Source: a virus
Virus record (IMG/VR): IMGVR_UViG_3300026097_001284
Location: 1 to 31,395 of that record
Length of the DNA: 31,395 nucleotides
Strand: one strand, 5' to 3'
The notes under the pieces are model-generated. The model was not told the DNA's origin. It was given only the letters and a program-made list of their open reading frames with translations, and did not search any database. The stretch's first letter is position 1. The number at the start of each line of letters is the position of its first letter. The position numbers and the translations under genes were made by a program. Shown here in pieces: positions 1-8,138 of this stretch.

Positions 1-2
1 AT

Positions 3-482
3 GACGAAATGTGTTGGGGCACAGACGCCAGCCTTGAACTCGTCGATCATTGTGCTCTCGTCTTGGATTTACACCATGAATGGGTCCGTGAAGGATATTA
101 CATTACGCCCGAATCAGATAGATTTAAGCGTATAATAGATTCATGGCGAGGTGCTTGTCGTCCTGTTATTCATTACTCACTTAGCCGAGAAGATTTGCTA
201 AATCTACATCCCGCGGATAAACAACCGGATATGGAAGAACTACTAGATTGGGGATACAAGAAACAAAAACTCCGTGCCCACTCGGACTATATGTGGAATA
301 CAGCCTGTAATGCGTGGGCTAAAGAGTTTTGGGAATACGCTGATATTATGGTAGAGTCAAAGTGTAAGAACTTGGCGAGCATGAAGCTCTACGAAGAATT
401 TACTTCGCAAGCTTCAACACTTCTGCAACAAGATCCGCTTTCTTTCGACGCTTGTCAAGATCAACACCATGCTCTTTCTTAG
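3..482 (+). CDS. uvdE: UV-damage endonuclease UvdE/UvsE, C-terminal part (5' end outside window)
   Basis: C-terminal part of a TIM-barrel UV-damage endonuclease, which nicks DNA 5' of UV photoproducts and starts excision repair. The frame is open to the left edge, so the gene begins upstream. Visible family features are LVLDLHHEWV (the metal-site His pair after a strand), SWRG followed by PVIHYS, and ADIMVESKCKN near the end, which matches the family's ADVMVEAKGKE-type motif with conserved Glu and Lys. The last ~28 codons lie antisense to the 3' end of the opposing gene at 400-717 and do not look like family sequence, so the C-terminus may have drifted under the overlap. UvdE occurs in other marine T4-like phages and would protect or repair phage DNA in sunlit water. 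The family call is firm from motifs; activity is inferred. Confidence 0.85.
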   Translation, partial: DEMCWGTDASLELVDHCALVLDLHHEWVREGYYITPESDRFKRIIDSWRGACRPVIHYSLSREDLLNLHPADKQPDMEELLDWGYKKQKLRAHSDYMWNTACNAWAKEFWEYADIMVESKCKNLASMKLYEEFTSQASTLLQQDPLSFDACQDQHHALS

Positions 483-717
483 CATAGGCTTCTAACTGAT
501 CTTTGGTCATTTTGTTAAGATCGGTTTTTGTAACGCCGGTCTTTTTGCGACCACGCTTCTTTTCTTCTTGTTTTTCCTGAACAGGTTCATTTAGTGCAAG
601 TTCAGGATTTGCCTTTTTGCCAGCATCTTTAAACGACTGGTAGTTATTAGGTTCTTGTGAGATAACTGGTGTGTCCGGAACATCACTTCCTAACATTTTT
701 TTTAACCATGTAAACAT
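400..717 (-). CDS. Small basic protein with C-terminal SAP/Rho-N-like motif
   Basis: A 105-residue protein. Residues 1-10 form a short hydrophobic, basic helix (MFTWLKKMLG). Residues 11-50 are low-complexity and acidic. Residues 53-59 (KKRGRKK) are a basic, AT-hook-like patch. Residues ~68-104 form a helix-extended-helix module (LNKMTKDQLEAYAKK, then GVDLD and DLVAEVLKLAK) of the SAP/HeH/Rho-N type, which usually binds DNA or RNA. The start is supported by a perfect AAGGAGG five bases upstream. A late-type box ATTAAATA lies at 739-746 on this strand. The 3' end overlaps uvdE convergently by 83 bases. Nucleic-acid binding is an inference from the module; no exact family is recognised. Confidence 0.7.
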   Translation of the reverse strand: MFTWLKKMLGSDVPDTPVISQEPNNYQSFKDAGKKANPELALNEPVQEKQEEKKRGRKKTGVTKTDLNKMTKDQLEAYAKKEHGVDLDKRRKKADLVAEVLKLAK

Positions 718-738
718 ATAGTCCTCCTTAAGGACACT

Positions 739-746
739 TATTTAAT
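739..746 (-). promoter_or_regulatory. Putative late promoter box (ATTAAATA) for the 400-717 gene
   Basis: Read on the - strand the box is ATTAAATA, resembling the T4 late -10 element TATAAATA and the GTTAAATA boxes before the other - strand genes. It lies ~20 bases before the AAGGAGG site and interlocks with an AATAAATA box of opposite polarity at 744-751, so the interval may be a divergent promoter. Confidence 0.4.
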
Positions 747-751
747 AAATA
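744..751 (+). promoter_or_regulatory. Putative late promoter box (AATAAATA)
   Basis: AATAAATA differs from the T4 late element TATAAATA only in its first base. It is 21 bases upstream of the ATG of the small membrane protein gene, with a TAGGAGA ribosome site between. The same box precedes the genes at 21223 and 28630. Confidence 0.5.
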
Positions 752-772
752 GGTTTGTGATAGGAGATTAAA

Positions 773-940
773 ATGGGTCTAAATTGGATTAAATCACGTA
801 TTAAAGAAAGAACTTCTTGGGACGGTGCTGGACTAATAGTAATGGGATTATTAGCTATTTTCGCTGCAAATTTAGCAAAAATAGCAGGTGGTATTGCGGT
901 TGCTTACGGTATATGGACAATCTGCAAAAAAGAAAATTAA
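773..940 (+). CDS. Small single-pass membrane protein
   Basis: A 55-residue protein, with ATG at 773 preceded by TAGGAGA at 761-767. Residues 1-18 are amphipathic and basic (WIKSRIKERTSWDG). Residues ~19-48 are hydrophobic (LIVMGLLAIFAANLAKIAGG, then AVAYGIWTI), giving one membrane span or a hairpin. The tail CKKEN is charged. Its last four bases overlap the convergent zinc-finger gene at 937. Short proteins with an ERTSWDG segment before a membrane span are, as I recall, common in marine T4-like phages, but no function is known to me. A minor holin or membrane-anchor role is possible but unsupported. Confidence 0.7.
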   Translation: MGLNWIKSRIKERTSWDGAGLIVMGLLAIFAANLAKIAGGIAVAYGIWTICKKEN

Positions 941-1224
941 AATTTGCTTACAGGTAAATCTAATCCTGCAGGCATATCCCATATCTGTTTTTGCTCGATA
1001 CCTTTCTTTTGTGCAAAACGTTTTGCATCACAATTAGAACAAACATGAAAATAATTATTGCTTGTTCTTTTGTGGTGCATTTTCTTTGGAGTTCTTTCAA
1101 ACTCGGTGCCACAATTATCACATTTAAAATTATAAACAGTTCTTGTTCTTGAGTACTGATGTTCTTTTCCTAGTTTACTTACCCTGGTGAAAGTATTTGT
1201 TTCTAATCTTTTCTTTATAAACAT
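937..1224 (-). CDS. Four-cysteine zinc-finger protein
   Basis: A 95-residue protein with two CXXC knuckles, C35-x2-C38 and C62-x2-C65, separated by a basic His-rich linker (residues 46-55). This is the layout of a zinc-ribbon or HNH-like treble-clef nucleic-acid-binding finger. The N-terminal third is basic (TFTRVSKLGKEHQY) and the C-terminus holds IWDMPAG. I recognise this as a small family conserved in T4-like marine phages, without assigned function. There is no Shine-Dalgarno sequence before the ATG. Instead a TGTAAATA box ends four bases before it, suggesting a leaderless message. No catalytic HNH histidine pair is evident, so a homing endonuclease is not favoured. Confidence 0.75.
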   Translation of the reverse strand: MFIKKRLETNTFTRVSKLGKEHQYSRTRTVYNFKCDNCGTEFERTPKKMHHKRTSNNYFHVCSNCDAKRFAQKKGIEQKQIWDMPAGLDLPVSKF

Positions 1225-1228
1225 AAAG

Positions 1229-1236
1229 TATTTACA
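1229..1236 (-). promoter_or_regulatory. Late-type box TGTAAATA abutting the start codon of the zinc-finger gene
   Basis: On the - strand the order is TGTAAATA, CTTT, ATG. With the usual spacing of T4 late promoters the transcript would start at or next to the A of the ATG. No ribosome binding site is present. Confidence 0.45.
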
Positions 1237-1256
1237 TTAGGCTTTTAAAATCTGTT

Positions 1257-1264
1257 GATAAATA
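1257..1264 (+). promoter_or_regulatory. Putative late promoter (GATAAATA) for the virion block
   Basis: GATAAATA followed by CCATTGAAG matches the box before the gene at 18729 (GATAAATA, CTATTGAGG). It stands 28 bases before the ATG of the 2281-residue structural gene, with CAGGGGC as a modest ribosome site. It is the only candidate promoter for the long + strand run that begins here. Confidence 0.6.
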
Positions 1265-1292
1265 CCATTGAAGCATTTTATCAGGGGCTAAT

Positions 1293-4200
1293 ATGGCAAG
1301 AAAAATTATTGACATCGGTGAAGTTGGCAACGACGGTACCGGTGATAGCATACGAGATTCATTTCGCAAGGTTAATGAAAATTTTAGAGAATTATACAGT
1401 TCACTAGGTCTAGGAGAACGTTTAACATTTATTGGGTTAGATGATACTCCTACAACCTATGCAGGACAAGAAAATGCGATAGTTACCGTAAACCAAACCA
1501 CTGACGGATTAAAGTTTAAACAAATACTCGGCGGTACTGGTGTAAACATCGATCAAACAACCAATCAAAATCAGATTACAATCAATTCTGAATTTTCTGA
1601 TGTTGCAGGCGATCCAGCCCCAAACCTAGGCGGTCCTCTAAATGCGTTCAGTGGCGGTATTAGATACCCTATTGCTAACTTACCCGATTTAACAAATGTT
1701 TCTGAAACACAGTCCTTGCTTAATCAAATCACAAATGTTCACGGCACAAACGCAGATGATCCTGATAGAATTGGCGTAAACAAAGGTTACGTGGATACAA
1801 AAATTTCTTTAGGTGGTGTTGACGGTATAGATCCGGTTACCGGGGAGTCAGATTCTGCATTTGGACGGATGACAGGGCCGTTAATTTTATCTAGAAGTCC
1901 AAACGAAGAAGATGATATCTTGTATGATGGCTTGATTGCCGCAACTAAAGATTATGTCGATAACGGCGGATTTGCCAGTGGTGTGAATCTATATGTGGCC
2001 ACAACTGGCGACGACGAACGAGACGATTTAGGTAAAGAGAAACAAGGACGCAGCCTTCCTTTTGCCTTTAGATCTATAGAAGCTGCTTGTAAGCGGGCTG
2101 AAGAAATACTTTTAGAATCAAATTTAGAACTCGGCCCATACAGAAAACTGCTTACATTTAACAACGGTAGAGGTATCTGCCAACTGTCTGATATTGAAAC
2201 CGCGCCAATTTCTGGCACAGGATTTGCGGGCGAAATCACAATGGCCGTCGATACACTGTCCTTGAATAACATCGGCACAAACTACAGGGTAGGAGACAGA
2301 ATTACATTTCCAAGCGGCACTGGCGAGTCTGCTGTAATTGAGGTACTTGCTACTGTATCTACCCCAGGTGCAATCAGTGCCTTTAAGATAATTTCATCCG
2401 GTTTATACTCGGTACTTCCTGGTTCATCAGATGTTGCAACCGAAACTGACAGCGAGTTCGGAACAGGGGCAACATTCGATATAACATATAAAGTTGCAGA
2501 TATATCTGTAACAGATGGCGGATCAGGTTACTCATTGGTTTCAGCAAGGGTAGAAGGTGGCGGAGGCACAGGTGCATTCGGTGAAGCGACTGTGGTTGGC
2601 GGCGTAATTACTAACATTGAAATTACTGATGCAGGTTCCGGATTCACAACGTTCCCAACATTGGTTGTAAATCTACCAAGATTATTGATTAGAACAGATG
2701 GATTCCAAACTGATTTTACAGGTGACACAGATACTGACAGTGTTGCGGCCTTTAGAACAAGAGATATAAGAGAAGGGTTCCTTTTAGAAGGTGTAACTTC
2801 CGGAGCAATAGCTCAAATTTTATCGCACAGCGGTGAATTAGACAGCTTCGGTAACGAAATCTTTGATGTTGATATACTCTCGGGTACTTTTGAAATCGGT
2901 GAAGAAATTAGATACGGTGACCGAGCACAAGAAACACAAGTCTGTATTTTTGTCGAAGCTGGAATATATGAAGAACATTTTCCATTGCGGGTTCCGCCAA
3001 ATACAGCAATTATAGGTGACGAATTTAGACGAACTATCGTTCGACCTAGACAAGGAACAAGTTCTTCACCTTGGGCTTTTCAGCGTTTTAGAAGAGACCT
3101 TACTATCCCCGAGCCTGATCCAGTAACCGACGGAGACGGATTAGTAACGAGTGGGACCGATTTGGTAATAGGCGAAAGACTTTTCGGTTATCATTATCTA
3201 CAAGACAGCGCCGCACCGGTTTATCCTAAAATTAGCAATCCTGGAAATTACAACGAGGCTGCAACACTATTAGAACTTAACAGAAAATTCTTACAAGAAG
3301 AAACAATTGCGTGGATTAATGAACAAATAGTTGAGGAAACGGCTCCTTTTACAAGTGCCTTTACATATAACAGTGCAAGATGTAAAAAGGATGTAGGATT
3401 AATTACTGACGCTGTAATTTTTGACCTTAGATACGGCGAATATAACAGAACAATTTCTGCAGGTTTAAAGTATTATGAAACAGCCAGTGGTAGAATTGCA
3501 ATTACAGATCAGCTTTCCGAAACACTTGCCGCTATAGACCGTTGGTTTGAATTAGCAGGAAAAGTAATTAATAACGAAGAAATTTTTGATACTTTTTCAA
3601 CTGAATCACAGGTAATTGATCGTGCGTTTCAATCTGCACCCGAAGCCCCAACCGTCTTGGAAGACCTAACGGATGCTTTGAAAGATGTTATAGACGGAAG
3701 TGGCAGTGTGAACTATCCTAAAGAAAACGATGCAATGGATATGTTCTTAATGAACGACGCTGACATCTTAAGAGCAGTAACCGGTCAAGGGCACGGTGGC
3801 TTTATGATGGTGTTAGATCCTACCGGGCAGGTATTGGCAAAATCTCCGTACTGTCAAGAATCGGCAAGTTTTTCCAAATCCACTAACGAGTGGACTTTTG
3901 CAGGAGGTATGTTTGTTGATGGATTTACAGGAAACCTTCAGTTCCTCCACGATTCAAGCGATAGTACAACAAGAATCAATGTATCTGGTCTTGATAGATT
4001 CCCGCAATTGCCAGCATCATTTATTGTAGCAGATACTCGATTCACCATTAACTATGTAAGGAATTTCCAGTACAACAAGGATGGAAGCACAGCTACTTTT
4101 GTGCTAGACGAAACTACGCCTTTTGATCTTGCACCTGGTCCCCAGACCTGTACAATAAGTCAGGGCAGTCCGGCAATCATTACGAAAAACGATCACGGAC

Positions 4201-7200
4201 TTACTCCCGGTGTTACTTTGGTGTTTAACGCAACCGGCGGAACATTACCTGCAGGCATAGAAGAAGGCGTAGAGTATTACGTATTAAGTTCTAATATTAC
4301 ACCTAACACTTTCCAAATCGAAGCACTGCCAGGAACAGGACAACCTATTGAAACTACAAGTGCAGGAAGCGGAACTTTTGATTATCAAGTAAAATATGAA
4401 GTTCTGATGCCTGGCAACAGAAGTATGCTGTCAAATGACTACACTCAGGTCAACGACATGGGTTTTGGTTTGTTGGCAACAAACGGAGGACTAACAGAAA
4501 GTGTCTCCATGTTCACCTATTACAACTATGTTTCTTACTATGCGGTAAATGGTGCACAAATTCGTTCTATAGGAGGTTCATCGGCTCACGGCGTTTATGC
4601 ATTGGTCGCGGCAGGATCAGATCCTTTAGAAGTTCCTACTCCTACAGAACCATACTATGATTTTGCACAGCGTGTAGATTGTTTTTTTCCTTCCGCAGGT
4701 TTTGCGAATGAAAAAGAAGGATTGATTGTTTTTGTAAACAATTATGACTGGGCTCCTTTAGAAAATGGCGAATTGGAAGTTGATCACGGCAACTTTATTG
4801 TTAGATATCCGGTAACCTCGGTTAACACAGAAGGCTTACCAGACGGCGTTGCAAGACTTAATCTTACATCAGACACCTCGGGCAACTTCGATGGAATTTT
4901 CGAAGTTATTCCGGACGGAACAAAGATGACATATAGATCTAAAGCTACCTTCATCCTAACAGGCGGACTAGAGAATGTTGCGGTTCGCCCGTCTACAGGC
5001 CTGGTGCTTAACGAATCGCCAGAAGTTTATCGTGTGTTGCAATTCCAAGCCTACAGCAATGATATAGATGAAGAGTTTATAACTAGAATCGTAACGACCG
5101 GTGACCCTGGTGAATTAAGTATATACGTTGAAGTTACTGATATCAGCACTGACTCTACGAGATTCATCTTAACAACTTCTTACAATCATAGATTAAGAGA
5201 AGGCGATACATTTGTACCAACCAGTTCCACCAACGGGTTTACAGCAGGAACAACTTACTATGTTGTAGAAGTTCCTGCATACAATCAAATAATTGTTGAT
5301 ACAGATCCGCAAGGCAATGATGGTTTTTCACCTTCTACAGGGACGAGCCTAAGCATCCTAGGACTTGTTCCGCACAAATTAGTGCCTAATTTTACTATTG
5401 CGTTCAACACAACAGGAACATTACCGACAGGTCTTGACAATGAAGTATTTTTTGTGTTAGAAGAAGGACTAACAGATACTAAATTCCAAGTTTCACGAGA
5501 ACGTAACGGAAACCCTGTTGCAATTACAGATGCTGGTAGCGGTGATTTAACCTATTTCCAAACAGGACTTACCAAAACTACCACAAGAGAAAACTATAAT
5601 TTCAATGATTTAACCTTGTTCCAGCCTAATATTGAGGTTCCAGGAACTAGGACAACGGTTACAATTTCGATTGCCGCTCCTGGGGTGTTTACTACCAGTG
5701 GAGCGCACGGATTAAATGTAGGCGATGCAATCCGTTTGTTCACAACAGGCGATCTACCAACAGGGTTAAGCACGGCACAAAATTATTTTGTAAACACAAC
5801 GCCATCAGCTAACACATTTACAGTATCCAGTGGCTATCCAGGTATAAGCGGGACCGCGGTGGTAGATACGACCGGCACACAAAGCGGCACACACAGTTTT
5901 TCATTTGTAAAAGGACGCCCGGGTGACAGAAGTTTTGCTGTTGTGCCAGTAGCCCCACAGGATAGAGATAGAATTCCTGGTTCTAGATTTACATTCCGCG
6001 GCGAAGATTACATTATCGAAGAATACCAGTCCGAAGAGGAAACAAATGAAGCCTATGCAATTTTGGTTCTCGATAGAGATCTAGAAGATGGTTTGATTTA
6101 TTACAGCGGCAGTTATGCTATTCAGAGTGCTGTTCCGATTAGGGATCAAAGAGCGAAAGGAACGCTCACAGTGAGAATTTCTCTAGTTCGTGTAACATCT
6201 CACGACTTATTGGAAATTGGTACTGGGTCATACGCTGATACTAACTATCCTAAAGAAATTTATGGTGCAAGCGTTAATGCGTTTGAGGAAGCTAACGAAG
6301 TGATCGAACGAGATGTGGGACGAGTGTTCTTTGTAACCACAGACCAGTTTGGTAATTTCAAAGTAGGACCATTCTTTAAGGTTGACCAGGGGACAGGTAC
6401 TGTTACTTTTGCGGCTGCTATTGCACTTTCCAATCTTGACGGTTTAGGATTCAAGCGTGGTGTGCCGATTTCAGAATTTTCCGTAGATAGCACATTCACA
6501 GACAATGCGGTTGATACGGTGCCGACAGAAAATGCTACTAGGGTTTATATCGAAAGAAGATTAGGTATAAGCCATAGTGGTGCTGTAGTTCCAGAAGAAA
6601 CACTGATTCCAACAGGGTCTGGTGGTTTTATGTCATTAGACGGTCAGCTATCTATGAAAGGTAACATGAATCTAGGTGATAACAAAATCATAACAGTAGC
6701 CGACCCAACAAATCCACAGGATGCTGTTAATCTAAGAAGCTTAACCTTTACAAATCTACAAGAATTTACAGGTAATTCAATATCTGCAAACCAACTATTG
6801 GTGTTTACAGGTGATGGTAACGAAGCTGTCAACGCCACTATTGTAGGTGATATTGCACTTGACATAGATTCAACGGCAAACACAATTGATGCACAAATTG
6901 TTCCTGATACTATCATTGACACTGACGTAAAATTACCTTTGAATAATACAGAGTTCGAAGCAGAGGCAATATTACAAAGCAAGCTTAATATGAATAAGGC
7001 TTCTGCTAGAACTGCAGCGGCTGCAGGAACTAATCAAGCAATACAAGCCACACTAGGTGTTGCCAGTTTTGATGATACACAGTTTACAGTTACCGACGGA
7101 TTTGTTGAATTACAAACCGCCACAGATAACACCACCGGTATAGAGCTGGAAAAAATACAGCATTTTGCTGGAAGGCATGTTATTGCAAATCCTAATGTAA

Positions 7201-8138
7201 GTGTAGACGGTGCCCAGGCAGTTTCTTATGCAGATGTGGTAAATGTAGGCGGCGCCCTTAAGAAAAATCAATTTACAGGGACTGGTTTCATACGTAGAGA
7301 TAACACTTCCAGCAATGCTAACGATGTAGACTACAGCATTGTTGAAAGTTCTGCGGCTTATACTGGGGCATCTGACAATAACAAACTGATAAATCGTGAC
7401 AGCCAAGGCGATTTTGAAGCAAGAGTTGGTAATTTATCAAAACTTAAAATAGATGATTTAGATGCAGTCGATTCTGTGCAGACAGCATCGGGTGGGTATA
7501 TTCAGCTTTACACTTATACCGGAGCTGGTGGTATTTTCCTATCTGGTGGAAGCTTAGGAACAGATAAGGTAAACCAGTATCGTAATGATCTCCATGAATT
7601 CTTAACCCAGGATGGTTCGGACGATGCTCCTATAACCGCAAAAAGTGTTCAAACTTTAGCACTCACCACAGGCGGCAACACAACGGCAGGAACCGTTACC
7701 GGTAGATGGAGCTTGACTGGCACATCACCAACCGAATCGAGATTCGAAGCAACTTACTCTGCAGACGTTGCTGAATACTATGAAGGAGATGCAGAATACG
7801 AAGTAGGAACTGTGTTGGTATTCGGAGGTGACAAAGAAGTTACTACAACAGTTAGGCACGCCGATCCAAGAGTAGCAGGTGTTGTATCGGCGACTGCTGG
7901 TTTTGTTATGTATACATCCTGTCCTGGGCTGAAGAACTGTGTTGCACTAACAGGTCGTGTTCCGTGTAAAGTATTAGGAAAAATTAACAAGGGCGATATA
8001 ATTGTTACTTCAGAAGTTCCAGGGGTTGGTGTTAAGGCGATCGGTGATGTAAGAGCAGGTACAATTATAGGGAAAGCAATAGAAAACTACGACTCAACAG
8101 AAGTCGGGCTAATTGAAGTAGCCGTAGGGAGAACATAA
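1293..8138 (+). CDS. Giant virion structural / tail-appendage protein (2281 aa)
   Basis: Residues 1-40 carry the short N-terminal domain (NDGTGDSIRDSFRKVNENF) shared with the next fiber genes, probably the attachment part. Residues ~210-560 hold YVATTGDD, then FAFRSIEAAC, and later EAGIYEEHFPLRVPPNTAIIG, typical of the entry to a right-handed beta-helix. Around residues 820-900 is a conserved GQGHGGFMMVLDP segment. Residues ~952-1031, 1287-1351, 1352-1425 and 1452-1538 are four related beta repeats (GLxxG, LPxGL, YxV). The last ~135 residues begin ATYSADVAEYYEGDAEYEVG and contain VAGVV and GRVP segments; this resembles a C-terminal trimerisation or self-cleavage domain of the peptidase-G2 kind, though I see no catalytic residues with certainty. 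Its stop overlaps the next start (TAATG). It is most likely a long fiber or baseplate-linked protein; the exact T4 counterpart is uncertain (gp10-like is possible). Confidence 0.85.
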   Translation: MARKIIDIGEVGNDGTGDSIRDSFRKVNENFRELYSSLGLGERLTFIGLDDTPTTYAGQENAIVTVNQTTDGLKFKQILGGTGVNIDQTTNQNQITINSEFSDVAGDPAPNLGGPLNAFSGGIRYPIANLPDLTNVSETQSLLNQITNVHGTNADDPDRIGVNKGYVDTKISLGGVDGIDPVTGESDSAFGRMTGPLILSRSPNEEDDILYDGLIAATKDYVDNGGFASGVNLYVATTGDDERDDLGKEKQGRSLPFAFRSIEAACKRAEEILLESNLELGPYRKLLTFNNGRGICQLSDIETAPISGTGFAGEITMAVDTLSLNNIGTNYRVGDRITFPSGTGESAVIEVLATVSTPGAISAFKIISSGLYSVLPGSSDVATETDSEFGTGATFDITYKVADISVTDGGSGYSLVSARVEGGGGTGAFGEATVVGGVITNIEITDAGSGFTTFPTLVVNLPRLLIRTDGFQTDFTGDTDTDSVAAFRTRDIREGFLLEGVTSGAIAQILSHSGELDSFGNEIFDVDILSGTFEIGEEIRYGDRAQETQVCIFVEAGIYEEHFPLRVPPNTAIIGDEFRRTIVRPRQGTSSSPWAFQRFRRDLTIPEPDPVTDGDGLVTSGTDLVIGERLFGYHYLQDSAAPVYPKISNPGNYNEAATLLELNRKFLQEETIAWINEQIVEETAPFTSAFTYNSARCKKDVGLITDAVIFDLRYGEYNRTISAGLKYYETASGRIAITDQLSETLAAIDRWFELAGKVINNEEIFDTFSTESQVIDRAFQSAPEAPTVLEDLTDALKDVIDGSGSVNYPKENDAMDMFLMNDADILRAVTGQGHGGFMMVLDPTGQVLAKSPYCQESASFSKSTNEWTFAGGMFVDGFTGNLQFLHDSSDSTTRINVSGLDRFPQLPASFIVADTRFTINYVRNFQYNKDGSTATFVLDETTPFDLAPGPQTCTISQGSPAIITKNDHGLTPGVTLVFNATGGTLPAGIEEGVEYYVLSSNITPNTFQIEALPGTGQPIETTSAGSGTFDYQVKYEVLMPGNRSMLSNDYTQVNDMGFGLLATNGGLTESVSMFTYYNYVSYYAVNGAQIRSIGGSSAHGVYALVAAGSDPLEVPTPTEPYYDFAQRVDCFFPSAGFANEKEGLIVFVNNYDWAPLENGELEVDHGNFIVRYPVTSVNTEGLPDGVARLNLTSDTSGNFDGIFEVIPDGTKMTYRSKATFILTGGLENVAVRPSTGLVLNESPEVYRVLQFQAYSNDIDEEFITRIVTTGDPGELSIYVEVTDISTDSTRFILTTSYNHRLREGDTFVPTSSTNGFTAGTTYYVVEVPAYNQIIVDTDPQGNDGFSPSTGTSLSILGLVPHKLVPNFTIAFNTTGTLPTGLDNEVFFVLEEGLTDTKFQVSRERNGNPVAITDAGSGDLTYFQTGLTKTTTRENYNFNDLTLFQPNIEVPGTRTTVTISIAAPGVFTTSGAHGLNVGDAIRLFTTGDLPTGLSTAQNYFVNTTPSANTFTVSSGYPGISGTAVVDTTGTQSGTHSFSFVKGRPGDRSFAVVPVAPQDRDRIPGSRFTFRGEDYIIEEYQSEEETNEAYAILVLDRDLEDGLIYYSGSYAIQSAVPIRDQRAKGTLTVRISLVRVTSHDLLEIGTGSYADTNYPKEIYGASVNAFEEANEVIERDVGRVFFVTTDQFGNFKVGPFFKVDQGTGTVTFAAAIALSNLDGLGFKRGVPISEFSVDSTFTDNAVDTVPTENATRVYIERRLGISHSGAVVPEETLIPTGSGGFMSLDGQLSMKGNMNLGDNKIITVADPTNPQDAVNLRSLTFTNLQEFTGNSISANQLLVFTGDGNEAVNATIVGDIALDIDSTANTIDAQIVPDTIIDTDVKLPLNNTEFEAEAILQSKLNMNKASARTAAAAGTNQAIQATLGVASFDDTQFTVTDGFVELQTATDNTTGIELEKIQHFAGRHVIANPNVSVDGAQAVSYADVVNVGGALKKNQFTGTGFIRRDNTSSNANDVDYSIVESSAAYTGASDNNKLINRDSQGDFEARVGNLSKLKIDDLDAVDSVQTASGGYIQLYTYTGAGGIFLSGGSLGTDKVNQYRNDLHEFLTQDGSDDAPITAKSVQTLALTTGGNTTAGTVTGRWSLTGTSPTESRFEATYSADVAEYYEGDAEYEVGTVLVFGGDKEVTTTVRHADPRVAGVVSATAGFVMYTSCPGLKNCVALTGRVPCKVLGKINKGDIIVTSEVPGVGVKAIGDVRAGTIIGKAIENYDSTEVGLIEVAVGRT

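Noticed and set aside
131-140. TATAAT-like sequence at the left end
   Set aside because: It is inside the uvdE coding sequence with no -35 element and no gene start downstream on the same strand within a useful distance.
937-1224. HNH homing endonuclease
   Set aside because: The four cysteines fit a zinc ribbon, but the catalytic His-Asn-His pattern is not found.
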